NCBI RefSeq assembly: GCF_009455635.1
Contig: NZ_QPER01000002.1
Coordinates: forward strand, 2,542,001 to 2,606,000
Reading direction: 5' to 3'
DNA length: 64,000 bases
DNA from: Paraburkholderia agricolaris
GTDB taxonomy: Bacteria > Pseudomonadota > Gammaproteobacteria > Burkholderiales > Burkholderiaceae
Positions 51,200-59,136 of this stretch are shown piece by piece. Under the pieces are notes generated by a model. The model made no database searches, was not told where the DNA came from, and saw nothing but the letters and a program-made list of their open reading frames with translations. Positions within the stretch are counted from its first letter, which is position 1. Every line of letters starts with the position of its first letter. Made by a program: the position numbers and the translations under genes.

Positions 51200-51538
51200 T
51201 TACTTGTACATGGTTTGATTCTTTGTACCCGGTGCGTATTCGCGCGGGTCGACCCAGATATTCACGATCGCCGAGCGGCCCGTGCGAAGAATCGCTTCGC
51301 GGGCGCGCTGCAAGGCGCCGACTATCTGCGCCGGGTCGCGCACTTCTTCGCCATGACCGCCGAGCATTTCCGCGAACTTGCTGAACGGCACGTCGCTCAG
51401 CAGGTTGCCGACGTTCAGCGCTTTGGCCACCAGATGACCGCCAGAGACAACGCCGGCGTCATGGGTCTTCTGCTTCAGCGTGTCTTCGGCCGTCGTGCTG
51501 CCCGCGGCGGGATTCCCGGATGAAACAACTGCAGACAT
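51200..51538 (-). pseudogene. Internally deleted thiamine-diphosphate enzyme (oxalyl-CoA decarboxylase/acetolactate synthase-like remnant)
   Basis: This is an open frame of 112 residues with a good AGGAGA ribosome site. Residues 1-41 (to [16 protein letters not shown]) look like the extreme N-terminus of an acetolactate synthase/oxalyl-CoA decarboxylase-type enzyme. Residues 43-112 ([34 protein letters not shown]) look like the extreme C-terminus. The roughly 450 to 500 residues between, with all cofactor-binding and catalytic parts, are missing. The junction is near 51409-51418 and keeps the frame. It heads the frc operon, 26 bases before frc. It cannot be an active enzyme. It may still be translated and serve as an operon leader. 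Confidence 0.68.
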
Positions 51539-51646
51539 GGTTGTCTCCTGGTCGATGCAAAGCCGTCGATCGGTCGTTGCAGCGGTTACGACGGGCGCTC
51601 CTGCTTCGAAAGTCCTCATTCGTGCGGATACTGCCGTGGTACATAC

Positions 51647-51665
51647 GGTATGTGATATATCACAT
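51647..51665. promoter_or_regulatory. GntR/FCD operator site 1 (perfect palindrome)
   Basis: ATGTGATATATCACAT at 51650-51665 is a perfect 16-bp palindrome, preceded by GGT. It lies about 110 bases upstream of the first gene of the frc operon. The same motif recurs at 51810 and 53080, beside the GntR gene. Confidence 0.7.
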
Positions 51666-51809
51666 TCAATCAAGCTCGATTTCCAGGTGCAACCGTTCCG
51701 CGTTTTCTGCGCTGAATGCCTGCCTGGACTGCGTTACGAGGGAATGGCACGGCGCCGGTTCTCTCTGCCCAAGGGAAAACACCGAGCTTCTGTCTGCCTT
51801 CAGTCCGTT

Positions 51810-51825
51810 TGATATATCACATACC
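51810..51825. promoter_or_regulatory. GntR/FCD operator site 2
   Basis: TGATATATCACATACC is the exact reverse complement of GGTATGTGATATATCA in site 1 (16 of 16 bases). It lies about 160 bases from site 1 in inverted orientation, a spacing that could allow looping. Confidence 0.65.
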
Positions 51826-52013
51826 ATATTTCACGCATCGTCAAGCGAGGCTTATCCCGTAGCGCAAGATGACCGTTGCCGGACGACGAAACAGGAACAT
51901 GCGTGGATCTGAGCCGAATACGCCGGCTAAATACCGCATCAGGATGCGATTTCGATGGCGCGGCACAGCACTGCCTGCCAGCCTCGCCTACCGCATGCAA
52001 AGCAGAGAAGACG

Positions 52014-52052
52014 AAAAAAAGCCTGCGGTGACGACATCACCGCAGGCTTTTT
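52014..52052 (-). terminator. Bidirectional Rho-independent terminator after GntR gene
   Basis: Perfect 11-bp stem GCCTGCGGTGA/TCACCGCAGGC with a 5-base loop, flanked by seven A on the left and five T on the right. It can therefore work in both directions. It ends the minus-strand GntR transcript. Confidence 0.88.
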
Positions 52053-52086
52053 AATCCGTAACGCCAATCAGGCGCCTAAGCAGCCA

Positions 52087-52806
52087 TCAATCCAGAAAAT
52101 CGCAATTTGCTTCGACAAACGCCGCCAGATCCAGCGAATGCTGGCGCGTGAGCCGCTCGGCGAGTTCGGTATCGCGTTGCTCCAGCGCCTCGATAATGCG
52201 CAGGTGATCGACGATCGAACGCGACGCGCGGTCACTTTGCGAAATGGTCATGCGGCGAATCGCCCGCACGTGGATGAAGATGTTCTTGATCGTGTCGAGA
52301 ATGATCTGCGATTTCGACAGTTCGACGATCGCCTGATGAAACGCGATGTTGGCGTCGGAATACTCGGCGATGTGTTCGGCCGGCGTGGCGTCGCGAAAAT
52401 TGTCGAACATATGGCGCAGACGGGCGATTTCCTCGTCCGTGGCGTGCAGAGTGGCCAGACGCGCGGCCATGCTTTCGAGCGCGGCCCACATCTGGATCAT
52501 TTCGACAATTTCACGCTTGCTCTTGCGCACGATGTAGATGCCGCGGCGCGGCACCATGCGCAGAAAACCTTCCTGTTCGAGCAGCGTCATCGCCTCGCGC
52601 ACCGGCGTGCGGCTCACACCCAGCGATTCGCTCAGCACGCGCTCGTCGAGACGGATTTCTTCGCGATTCTGATAGATATCCGCGTCGGCTATCGCCTGGC
52701 GGAGCATCGTATACGCCTGATCGCGCAAGCTCGCGCTCGCGCCAATCGGCTGCAATGACAACATCAACGGTGTGGCCACTGCTTCAGTTTGAAGTTCTGA
52801 CGACAT
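52087..52806 (-). CDS. GntR-family (FCD/FadR subgroup) transcriptional regulator
   Basis: This 239-residue regulator has an N-terminal winged helix (DQAYTMLRQAIADADIYQNREEIRLDERVLSESLGVSRTPVREAMTLLEQEGFLRMVPRRGIYI, in parts near residues 28-92), followed by an all-helical FCD ligand-binding domain with metal-coordinating His/Asp positions (AHQAIV-like segment IAFHQAIVELS). Such regulators usually respond to small organic acids. Three copies of one palindrome-like motif, two in front of the frc operon and one upstream of this gene, are its probable sites. It is probably co-transcribed with the small membrane protein upstream, since they overlap by 23 bases. Confidence 0.92.
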   Translation of the reverse strand: MSSELQTEAVATPLMLSLQPIGASASLRDQAYTMLRQAIADADIYQNREEIRLDERVLSESLGVSRTPVREAMTLLEQEGFLRMVPRRGIYIVRKSKREIVEMIQMWAALESMAARLATLHATDEEIARLRHMFDNFRDATPAEHIAEYSDANIAFHQAIVELSKSQIILDTIKNIFIHVRAIRRMTISQSDRASRSIVDHLRIIEALEQRDTELAERLTRQHSLDLAAFVEANCDFLD

Positions 52807-53005
52807 TCATCGCCTCTTGTTGAACATGCGCACGATACGGCGCCGCCGGCACTGCGCCGCCCTGCTCGCCCAGACCGACAAACCGGCCATGTTGCGCTGC
52901 AAGTTGCGCAACCGGCTGAGGAATCCAGCGGGTCAACAGGACGGTGGCGGCCGAGCCTAAACCCACGACAGCGACGGCGAGCAACGCGAGAGGAACAAAT
53001 TCCAT
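52784..53005 (-). CDS. Small hypothetical membrane protein (73 aa) leading the GntR gene
   Basis: The start ATG at 53005 is preceded by GGAG. The N-terminus is one hydrophobic helix (MEFVPLALLAVAVVGLGSAATVLL), and a soluble tail of about 45 residues follows. The last 23 bases overlap the GntR start in another frame, so translation may be coupled. I do not recognise a family. It could be a real single-pass protein or a translated leader peptide. Confidence 0.45.
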   Translation of the reverse strand: MEFVPLALLAVAVVGLGSAATVLLTRWIPQPVAQLAAQHGRFVGLGEQGGAVPAAPYRAHVQQEAMNVVRTSN

Positions 53006-53079
53006 TTGCAACTCCGAATGATTGAGTAAGTGAACAGATGACTCAATCATATGCTGCAACGCCGCAAATATCAATATTC

Positions 53080-53095
53080 CGTATGTAGTATATCA
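53080..53095. promoter_or_regulatory. GntR/FCD operator site 3 (weaker)
   Basis: CGTATGTAGTATATCA matches GGTATGTGATATATCA of sites 1 and 2 at 13 of 16 positions. It lies 75 bases upstream of the small membrane protein that leads the GntR gene, which would give autoregulation. Confidence 0.5.
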
Positions 53096-53167
53096 GGCGT
53101 TGTTGTTTCCAGACATCAAATCAAGGTAGCACGATCGCCCGCTGCACAACACGCCTGAATTGCCCCG

Positions 53168-54435
53168 TGTATAGACCGGAGACATGGTTGACAAACGTGC
53201 GGAGACATCATTGACACTTTATGGTCAGTGATTGTCGCTCCTCAGGTCAAGGGTGAGGATGCGGTGATGGGCAAACCAGAATTCAAATACGCCGTCTTCG
53301 CCCGGCTTTGCGCGTGCCGCAACCGGCAGTCCATAAAGTGCATTCGAGACCTTGAGGTGCCGTCCTTCAAAGCGTAGCCGGCCATCCGATTTAACCAGCA
53401 GCACCACGTCATCCGGGCCGTACTCCGGCTCCGGCAGGATCGATGGATACGCCCGGGGGCTCGGCCGGTAACGGCTGATGGGCGTGTCCATGCCGATCGC
53501 CTCATGCGGGCGCTCGCAGTTATATACGGTGCGCCAGCGGTCCAGTTCCTGTTGCACGTGCTGCTGGGTAGCGAAGCTTCGTCCGTTCAGTACTTCAGCC
53601 TTCAGCGTACGGTGAAACCGCTCGTCCTTGCCGTTGGTCTGCGGGTGGTAAGGCCGGCTGTAACTGATGCGGATACCCAGCCGGATCAGCCAGACGGCCA
53701 GTTCGGTGAGTTGCCCCGGACTGCCAGGCGAACCCCACGGCGAGCCGTTATCGGTATTGATGCGTAACGGCAGGCCATAGTGTCCAAACGCCTCCCGTAA
53801 TCCTGTCTGCACGGTAGCGGTGTCGGTGGGTCCACAGGCGCGCAGCAGGATGCTGAAGCGCGAGTGGTCGTCGAGTACCGTCAGGGGGCTGCAGCGCTCC
53901 TTCCCGAGGGTCTCAAAGTGCCCCTTGAAGTCCATCTGCCAGAGTACGTTAGGCTGCTCGTGCTCAAAGCGCTTCCAGGGTTGGCTCATCGCTGAATCGG
54001 CCGGCAGGATCAGGTTGTGCCGGTGCAGGATGTCGGTCACGGTGCTGGGCTGCGGCACCGCCTCAAGGCCCAGATCACGCAGGCGCCGGCTGATCTTGCG
54101 GCCGCCCCAGCGCGGATGGGCCTGGCGCAGCCGTACCACTTCCTGCTCCATCGCAGTGGGGGTCTTCGACGGACTGCTGAGCGGGCGTCGGGATTGATCT
54201 GCCAGCGCATGCTCGCCGCGATGGAGCCATTTGTAGCCGGTCTGCCGGCTGATGTTAAAGCGCTGGCACAGCTCGGTCATCGTCAGCGTGTCCTGACTGG
54301 CCAGATGAACAAATTCCTGTCGGAGGCTCATAGTGTCTCTTGCGTTCCAGGGCATGGTCGGGACCGGGTGTTTTAGTACCCGGAAGTGTCAACCATGTCC
54401 CCGCACACCTGTCAGCTATGTCTCCGGTCTATACA
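53168..54435 (-). mobile_element. Complete IS481-family insertion sequence (1,268 bp)
   Basis: The ends are inverted repeats of about 51 bp, starting TGTATAGACCGGAGACAT and about 43 of 51 identical. Each end contains two tandem copies of a GGAGACAT-N2-TTGACA-like motif (for example 53178-53193 and 53201-53216), probably transposase-binding sites. The sequence GCCCCG flanks the element on both sides (53162-53167 and 54436-54441), a 6-bp target duplication that proves insertion at this spot. It sits just behind the RND efflux operon and carries one intact transposase gene. Confidence 0.9.
53225..54355 (-). CDS. IS481-family transposase
   Basis: This 376-residue DDE transposase has an N-terminal helix-turn-helix (TMTELCQRFNISRQTGYKWLHRG, residues about 25-47). 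The RNase H-like core has catalytic Asp in VLWQMDFKGHF, the second Asp in RINTDNGSPW and the Glu in NGKDERFHRTLKAEVL. The C-terminal beta-rich domain is present. Full length with no frameshift, so it is probably functional. The GC content fits the host. An in-frame ATG at 54331 is an alternative start. Confidence 0.94.
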   Translation of the reverse strand: MPWNARDTMSLRQEFVHLASQDTLTMTELCQRFNISRQTGYKWLHRGEHALADQSRRPLSSPSKTPTAMEQEVVRLRQAHPRWGGRKISRRLRDLGLEAVPQPSTVTDILHRHNLILPADSAMSQPWKRFEHEQPNVLWQMDFKGHFETLGKERCSPLTVLDDHSRFSILLRACGPTDTATVQTGLREAFGHYGLPLRINTDNGSPWGSPGSPGQLTELAVWLIRLGIRISYSRPYHPQTNGKDERFHRTLKAEVLNGRSFATQQHVQQELDRWRTVYNCERPHEAIGMDTPISRYRPSPRAYPSILPEPEYGPDDVVLLVKSDGRLRFEGRHLKVSNALYGLPVAARAKPGEDGVFEFWFAHHRILTLDLRSDNH

Positions 54436-54445
54436 GCCCCGGCGA

Positions 54446-55909
54446 TCACGCACTGCCCTCCTTCTGCCATCCGCCACCTAGCGCCCGGTACAGCGTAATC
54501 GCATTAGTGAGGCGCAACTGCTTCAGCCGGATTAATTCTTGCCCCGACTCGAACAGGCTGCGTTGCGCATCGAGCAGTTCCAGATAGGTTGCCACCCCGC
54601 TCGTGTAGCGCCGTTGCGCAAGCCGCATCCGCTCATTGTCCGCCTCATAGACGCCTTTTTGTGCATCGAGCTGTGCGTCGATCTGATCACGGGCGGCCAA
54701 CGCATCGGCCACTTCGCGGAATGCGGTCTGAATCGTCTTTTCGTATCCGGCGATCGCCATGTCCTTGCGCACCGTTGCGAGATCGAGGTTCGCGCGATTG
54801 CGGCCACCGCTGAAGATCGGCAATGTCAGTTGCGGTGCGAACGACCATACTCCCGAGCCGCCCGCGAACAGACGGGAAAAGCCGTCGCTGACCGATCCCA
54901 CTTCGGTGGTGATGCGCAGACTCGGAAAGAAAGCCGCCCGTGCCGCGCCGATATTCGCGTTCGCGGCTTTCAGGCGCTGTTCGGCCTCGCGAATATCCGG
55001 CCTGCGTATCAGCAGATCCGACGACAAACCGACCGCCACCGGCGTCATCGTCAAGTCGTCGAGCACCGGCGTGGCGCGCGGCAGATCGACAGCGAAGTCG
55101 CCGAGCAACAGTTGCAGCGCACTCGCTGCCTGGGTGCGCTCGCGCGCCAGCGCGGCCAGCGACGCGCGCGCGGAGTCGACCAGCATCTGTGCCGTGCGCA
55201 ATTCGATCGCGGTACTCATGCCCGCGCCATAGCGGCGCTTCGTCAGTGCGTAGATGCCGTCACGCGCGGCGAGCGTGCGGCGCGCCAGTTGCTCCTGATC
55301 GTAAAGCGCGCGCTCGGCGACATACGCCGACGCGACCTCCGCGATCAGACTGATCTGCACGGCGCGCTGCGCCTCGACACTGGCGAGATACTCGGCCAGC
55401 GCGGCATCAGACAGACTCTTCACGCGTCCGAACACGTCCAGTTCGAAAGCGCTCACGCCAAGTGCCGCGCGATACTGGCTTGCCACCACGTTTTCGCCCA
55501 GCGAAGGATCCACGGTCCGGCCACGGTTGTAGCTGGCGGTGCCGTCGACGGAAGGCAGCCGCTCCGCAAACTGGATGCCGTACAGCGCGCGCGCCTCCTG
55601 AATGCGCAACGTTGCGGTGCGCAGATCGCGGTTGTTGGCAAGCGCCACCTCGATCAGGCGGCTCAAGGCCGGGTCGGTGAAATACACACGCCAGTCGTCG
55701 AGATCCTGCTCACCGGAAGGGCTATTCGCGGGATTGCCCGTCACGGCTACCGGAAAAGCCTGCGGCACCGGCGCCGGCGGACGCTTATAGACCGGCGCCA
55801 GCGAGCAGCCCGCGAGCGTCATCAGCAGTCCCACCAGCGCCGAGCGCGCTACCCGCCCGGCCAACGCCGGTCCTTGCAACGGGTCTCGTTGCATCAAAAC
55901 GCGCTTCAT
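54446..55909 (-). CDS. RND efflux outer-membrane lipoprotein (NodT/OprM type)
   Basis: This 487-residue TolC-like outer-membrane channel has a lipobox LAGC (LMTLAGCSLAPVYKRP near residues 30-45). It has two internally repeated coiled-coil halves (for example ALANNRDLRTATLRIQEARALYGIQ and RRPDIREAEQRLKAANANIGAARAAFFPSL). It forms the exit duct for the pump encoded just upstream. Its start overlaps the permease stop by 4 bases. It is the last gene of the operon, and the IS481 element inserted only 11 bases after its stop without disrupting it. Confidence 0.94.
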   Translation of the reverse strand: MKRVLMQRDPLQGPALAGRVARSALVGLLMTLAGCSLAPVYKRPPAPVPQAFPVAVTGNPANSPSGEQDLDDWRVYFTDPALSRLIEVALANNRDLRTATLRIQEARALYGIQFAERLPSVDGTASYNRGRTVDPSLGENVVASQYRAALGVSAFELDVFGRVKSLSDAALAEYLASVEAQRAVQISLIAEVASAYVAERALYDQEQLARRTLAARDGIYALTKRRYGAGMSTAIELRTAQMLVDSARASLAALARERTQAASALQLLLGDFAVDLPRATPVLDDLTMTPVAVGLSSDLLIRRPDIREAEQRLKAANANIGAARAAFFPSLRITTEVGSVSDGFSRLFAGGSGVWSFAPQLTLPIFSGGRNRANLDLATVRKDMAIAGYEKTIQTAFREVADALAARDQIDAQLDAQKGVYEADNERMRLAQRRYTSGVATYLELLDAQRSLFESGQELIRLKQLRLTNAITLYRALGGGWQKEGSA

Positions 55910-58900
55910 TCCTTTATCTCCAGTGCATTCGTCGCGGCCGGGCCAGGACGCCGGCGCTTGCCGACGTTGAATAGACGCCCGACCACCACAAAGAACAGCG
56001 GCACCATGAAAATCGCCAGCACGGTCGCACTGACAATACCGCCCAGCACCCCTGTGCCGATCGCGATCTGCGCGCCGGATGCCGCGCCCGAGGCGAACGC
56101 GAGCGGCACTACCCCAACGCCGAACGCAAGCGATGTCATCACGATCGGCCGCAAGCGCAGACGCGCGGCTTCGAGCGTCGCGTCGACCAGCGTCATGCCC
56201 TCGGCGTATAGATCTTTCGCCACTTCGACGATCAGAATCGCGTTCTTGGCCGACAGGCCGATCGTCGCGATCAGGCCGACCTTGAAGTAGATATCGTTAG
56301 GCATGCCACGCAGCGTCACCCCCAGCACCGCGCCGATCACGCCGAGCGGCACCACCAGAATCACCGCGAGCGGAATCGACCAGCTCTCGTACAGCGCCGC
56401 GAGCGCGAGGAACACGATCAGCACCGACAGCGCGAACAGCATCGGCGCCTGCGAGCCCGACAGACGCTCTTCGAACGATTGCCCCGACCAGTCGAAACCG
56501 ATCCCCGCCGGCAATTTGCCCGCCAGCGTTTCCATCACCTGCATCGCTTCGCCACTGCTGTGTCCGGGTGCCGCCGACCCATTCAGCGTGAATGACGGAT
56601 AACCGTTGTAGCGCGTCAGTTGCGGCGGCCCCGCGCGCCATTGCAGCGTGACGAACGCCGAGAGCGGCACCATCTGGCCCGCCGCATTGCGCACGCGCAG
56701 CTTGCGCACATCGTCGACGGCGACGCGATTGCGTCCGTCCGCCTGCACGATCACGCGCCGCACCTGCGAGCCGTGCATGAAATCGCCGATGTAGTCGGAG
56801 CCGAACATGACGGCGAGCGTGGTATTGATCTCGTCCATCGTCACGCCCATCGCGGCAGCCTTGTTGCGGTCGATGTCGAGCACGATCTGCGGCGCGTCCG
56901 GTTGACCGGCGAACATCAGGTCGGTAATGCCTTTCTGCCCGTGACCGTCGGCCAGCAATTTTTCGCGCGCCGCCACCAGCGCCGCGTAGCCGACGGCGCC
57001 GCGATCCTGCAAACGGAAGTCGAAACCGCTCGTCGAACCGAGGTCCGGCAACGCGGGGGAATTCATCGCGAACACCATGGTGTCCGGCGTGCCGGCAAAG
57101 CGCTGGTTCACGCGTGCGACGATGGCCTCCACATGTGTCTCGGCATCCTTACGATCTTTCCAGTTCTTCAGCGTCGAAAAGATCATGCCGCTGCTCGGGC
57201 CGCTGCCGTAATTGCTGAAGCCGCCAACCGCGTACACGTACTCGACCGGCTCCTTCTCGAGCAGATAATCTTCCACGGCTTTGATACTTCGCATCGTTTC
57301 CGCCATCGTCGCGCCTTGCGGACGCATCACCATGATCATGAAGTTGCCCTGGTCCTCGTCGGGCAAAAACGCGCTCGGCAGACTCGTGAACAGCATCGCG
57401 ACCGCCGCGCCGATTGCGGCGTACAGCGTCATCCAGCGCAGCGGCTTGCGCAGGATCTTCGCGACCGCGCCGTGGTAGCGGCCCGTCATGCGCGTGAACA
57501 TCCGGTTGAACCAGCCGAAGAAACCACGCTTTTCATGATGCCCGGCGTCGACCGGCCTGAGCAGCGTCGCGCACAACGCAGGCGTGAGCGACAGCGCCAG
57601 GAATGCCGAGAAGCCGATCGACACCGCCAGCGACAACGCAAACTGCCGGTAGATGTTTCCCACCGCGCCGCTGAAAAACGCCATCGGCAGGAACACCGAG
57701 GTCAGCACCACCGTGATGCCGATAATCGCGCCGCTGATCTGGCGCATCGCCTTCACCGTCGCTTCATACGGCGACAGCCCTTCTTCGGCCATGATCCGCT
57801 CGACGTTCTCGACCACCACGATCGCATCGTCGACCAGAATGCCGATCGCCAGCACCATGCCGAACATCGTCAGCACGTTGATCGAGAAACCGAGCGCCAG
57901 CATCACGCCGAACGTGCCGAGCAGCGCAACCGGCACGACCAGTGTCGGGATCAGGGTCGCACGGATGTTCTGCATGAACAGATACATCACGAGGAACACC
58001 AGAACACCGGCTTCGATTAGCGTGCTGAGCACTTTCTGGATCGAGATCTGCACGAACGACGCGGTCTCGTACGGAATCTGATAGCTCACACCCGGCGGAA
58101 AATACTTCTTCAACTGGTCCATCGTCTCGCGCACGCGTTTGGTCGTGGCGACCGCGTTCGAACCCGGCGCCATCTTGATCGCCATGCCGGTTGCGGTCTT
58201 GCCGTTGACGCGCGAGGTGAACGCGTAGTCGCTGCCGCCGAATTCGATCCGCGCGACGTCGCGCAGATAGAGCGCCGAGCCGTCCGGCCTGGTGCGCAAC
58301 GCAATGCCGCCGAATGCTTCCGGCGTGCTCAGTTGACCGCCCGCGAGCACGGTGGCGCTGATCTGCGCCGAGTCCGGCACCGCCTGGTTGCCGATATCGC
58401 CGACCGTCACACGCGCGTTATGGCTGCGGATCGCCGTAACCAGATCGGACGCGGAGAGATTCAGCGACGTCATCCGGATCGGGTCGGGCCAGATCCGCAT
58501 CGCGTATTCAGCGCCCCAGAACTGCACTTTGCCGACGCCGTCGACACGCCGCAGCGCCTGGACGACATTCGCCGACGCGAGTTCGCCGAGTTGCACCTCG
58601 CTCATGCGGCCATCGTCGGAAGTCAGCGTGACGACGAGTTGGATGTTGTCCGCCGCCTTCTCGACCGAGACGCCGTCGCGCCGCACCGGCTCGGGCAGAC
58701 GCGCTTCGACCGTCTTCAAACGGTTCTGCACTTCGACTGCGGCCAGATCGGGATTCGTGCCCTGCTTGAAAGTGAGCGTGATCGATGCCGAACCGGCGCT
58801 GCTGGTCGCTGACGTGTACATCAGCCCCGGCGCGCCGTTCATCTCGCGCTCGATCACCGCGGTCACCGATTCCTCGACGACCTGCGCCGAGGCACCCGGA

Positions 58901-59046
58901 TAGTTCGCCCAGATGTTGACCACGGGTGGCGCGATGTCCGGGTATTGCGCGACCGGCAGCGCACGGATCGCGAAGATGCCCGTGAGCATGATGAGTAAGG
59001 AAATCACCCACGCAAAGACGGGGCGATCGATAAAAAATCGAGCCAT
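55906..59046 (-). CDS. HAE1-family RND multidrug efflux permease (AcrB/MexB type)
   Basis: This 1046-residue proton-driven inner-membrane pump has twelve predicted helices with two large periplasmic loops. The N-terminus is MARFFIDRPVFAWVISLLIML. The proton-relay aspartate pair is in GILVDDAIVVVENVER, with its lysine partner in IGLSAKNAILIVEVAKD. Porter-domain segments include VQFWGAEYAMRIWPDP. These features define the HAE1 drug-export class rather than metal export. It lies between adaptor and outer-membrane genes, as is standard. The substrate range cannot be predicted from the sequence. Confidence 0.96.
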   Translation of the reverse strand: MARFFIDRPVFAWVISLLIMLTGIFAIRALPVAQYPDIAPPVVNIWANYPGASAQVVEESVTAVIEREMNGAPGLMYTSATSSAGSASITLTFKQGTNPDLAAVEVQNRLKTVEARLPEPVRRDGVSVEKAADNIQLVVTLTSDDGRMSEVQLGELASANVVQALRRVDGVGKVQFWGAEYAMRIWPDPIRMTSLNLSASDLVTAIRSHNARVTVGDIGNQAVPDSAQISATVLAGGQLSTPEAFGGIALRTRPDGSALYLRDVARIEFGGSDYAFTSRVNGKTATGMAIKMAPGSNAVATTKRVRETMDQLKKYFPPGVSYQIPYETASFVQISIQKVLSTLIEAGVLVFLVMYLFMQNIRATLIPTLVVPVALLGTFGVMLALGFSINVLTMFGMVLAIGILVDDAIVVVENVERIMAEEGLSPYEATVKAMRQISGAIIGITVVLTSVFLPMAFFSGAVGNIYRQFALSLAVSIGFSAFLALSLTPALCATLLRPVDAGHHEKRGFFGWFNRMFTRMTGRYHGAVAKILRKPLRWMTLYAAIGAAVAMLFTSLPSAFLPDEDQGNFMIMVMRPQGATMAETMRSIKAVEDYLLEKEPVEYVYAVGGFSNYGSGPSSGMIFSTLKNWKDRKDAETHVEAIVARVNQRFAGTPDTMVFAMNSPALPDLGSTSGFDFRLQDRGAVGYAALVAAREKLLADGHGQKGITDLMFAGQPDAPQIVLDIDRNKAAAMGVTMDEINTTLAVMFGSDYIGDFMHGSQVRRVIVQADGRNRVAVDDVRKLRVRNAAGQMVPLSAFVTLQWRAGPPQLTRYNGYPSFTLNGSAAPGHSSGEAMQVMETLAGKLPAGIGFDWSGQSFEERLSGSQAPMLFALSVLIVFLALAALYESWSIPLAVILVVPLGVIGAVLGVTLRGMPNDIYFKVGLIATIGLSAKNAILIVEVAKDLYAEGMTLVDATLEAARLRLRPIVMTSLAFGVGVVPLAFASGAASGAQIAIGTGVLGGIVSATVLAIFMVPLFFVVVGRLFNVGKRRRPGPAATNALEIKE

Positions 59047-59136
59047 GGTGCTCTCTGATCAGTTGGGTTTCGACCGTGGCGGCGCGTGCTGCGCGCGCCG
59101 CCACGGCCGGTTGGCGGGAACCAGCCGGTTCACCCG

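Larger units (their letters stand above)
51539..52013. other. Control region of the frc operon
   Basis: About 475 bases between the remnant gene and the terminator of the GntR gene. It carries two strong copies of a GntR-type operator (listed separately) and no convincing gene. The minus-strand promoter for the frc operon should lie near 51600-51670. Confidence 0.55.

Noticed and set aside
54539..56290. 583-codon plus-strand open frame opposite the efflux genes
   Set aside because: Shadow of the OprM-type and RND permease genes; no domain recognisable.
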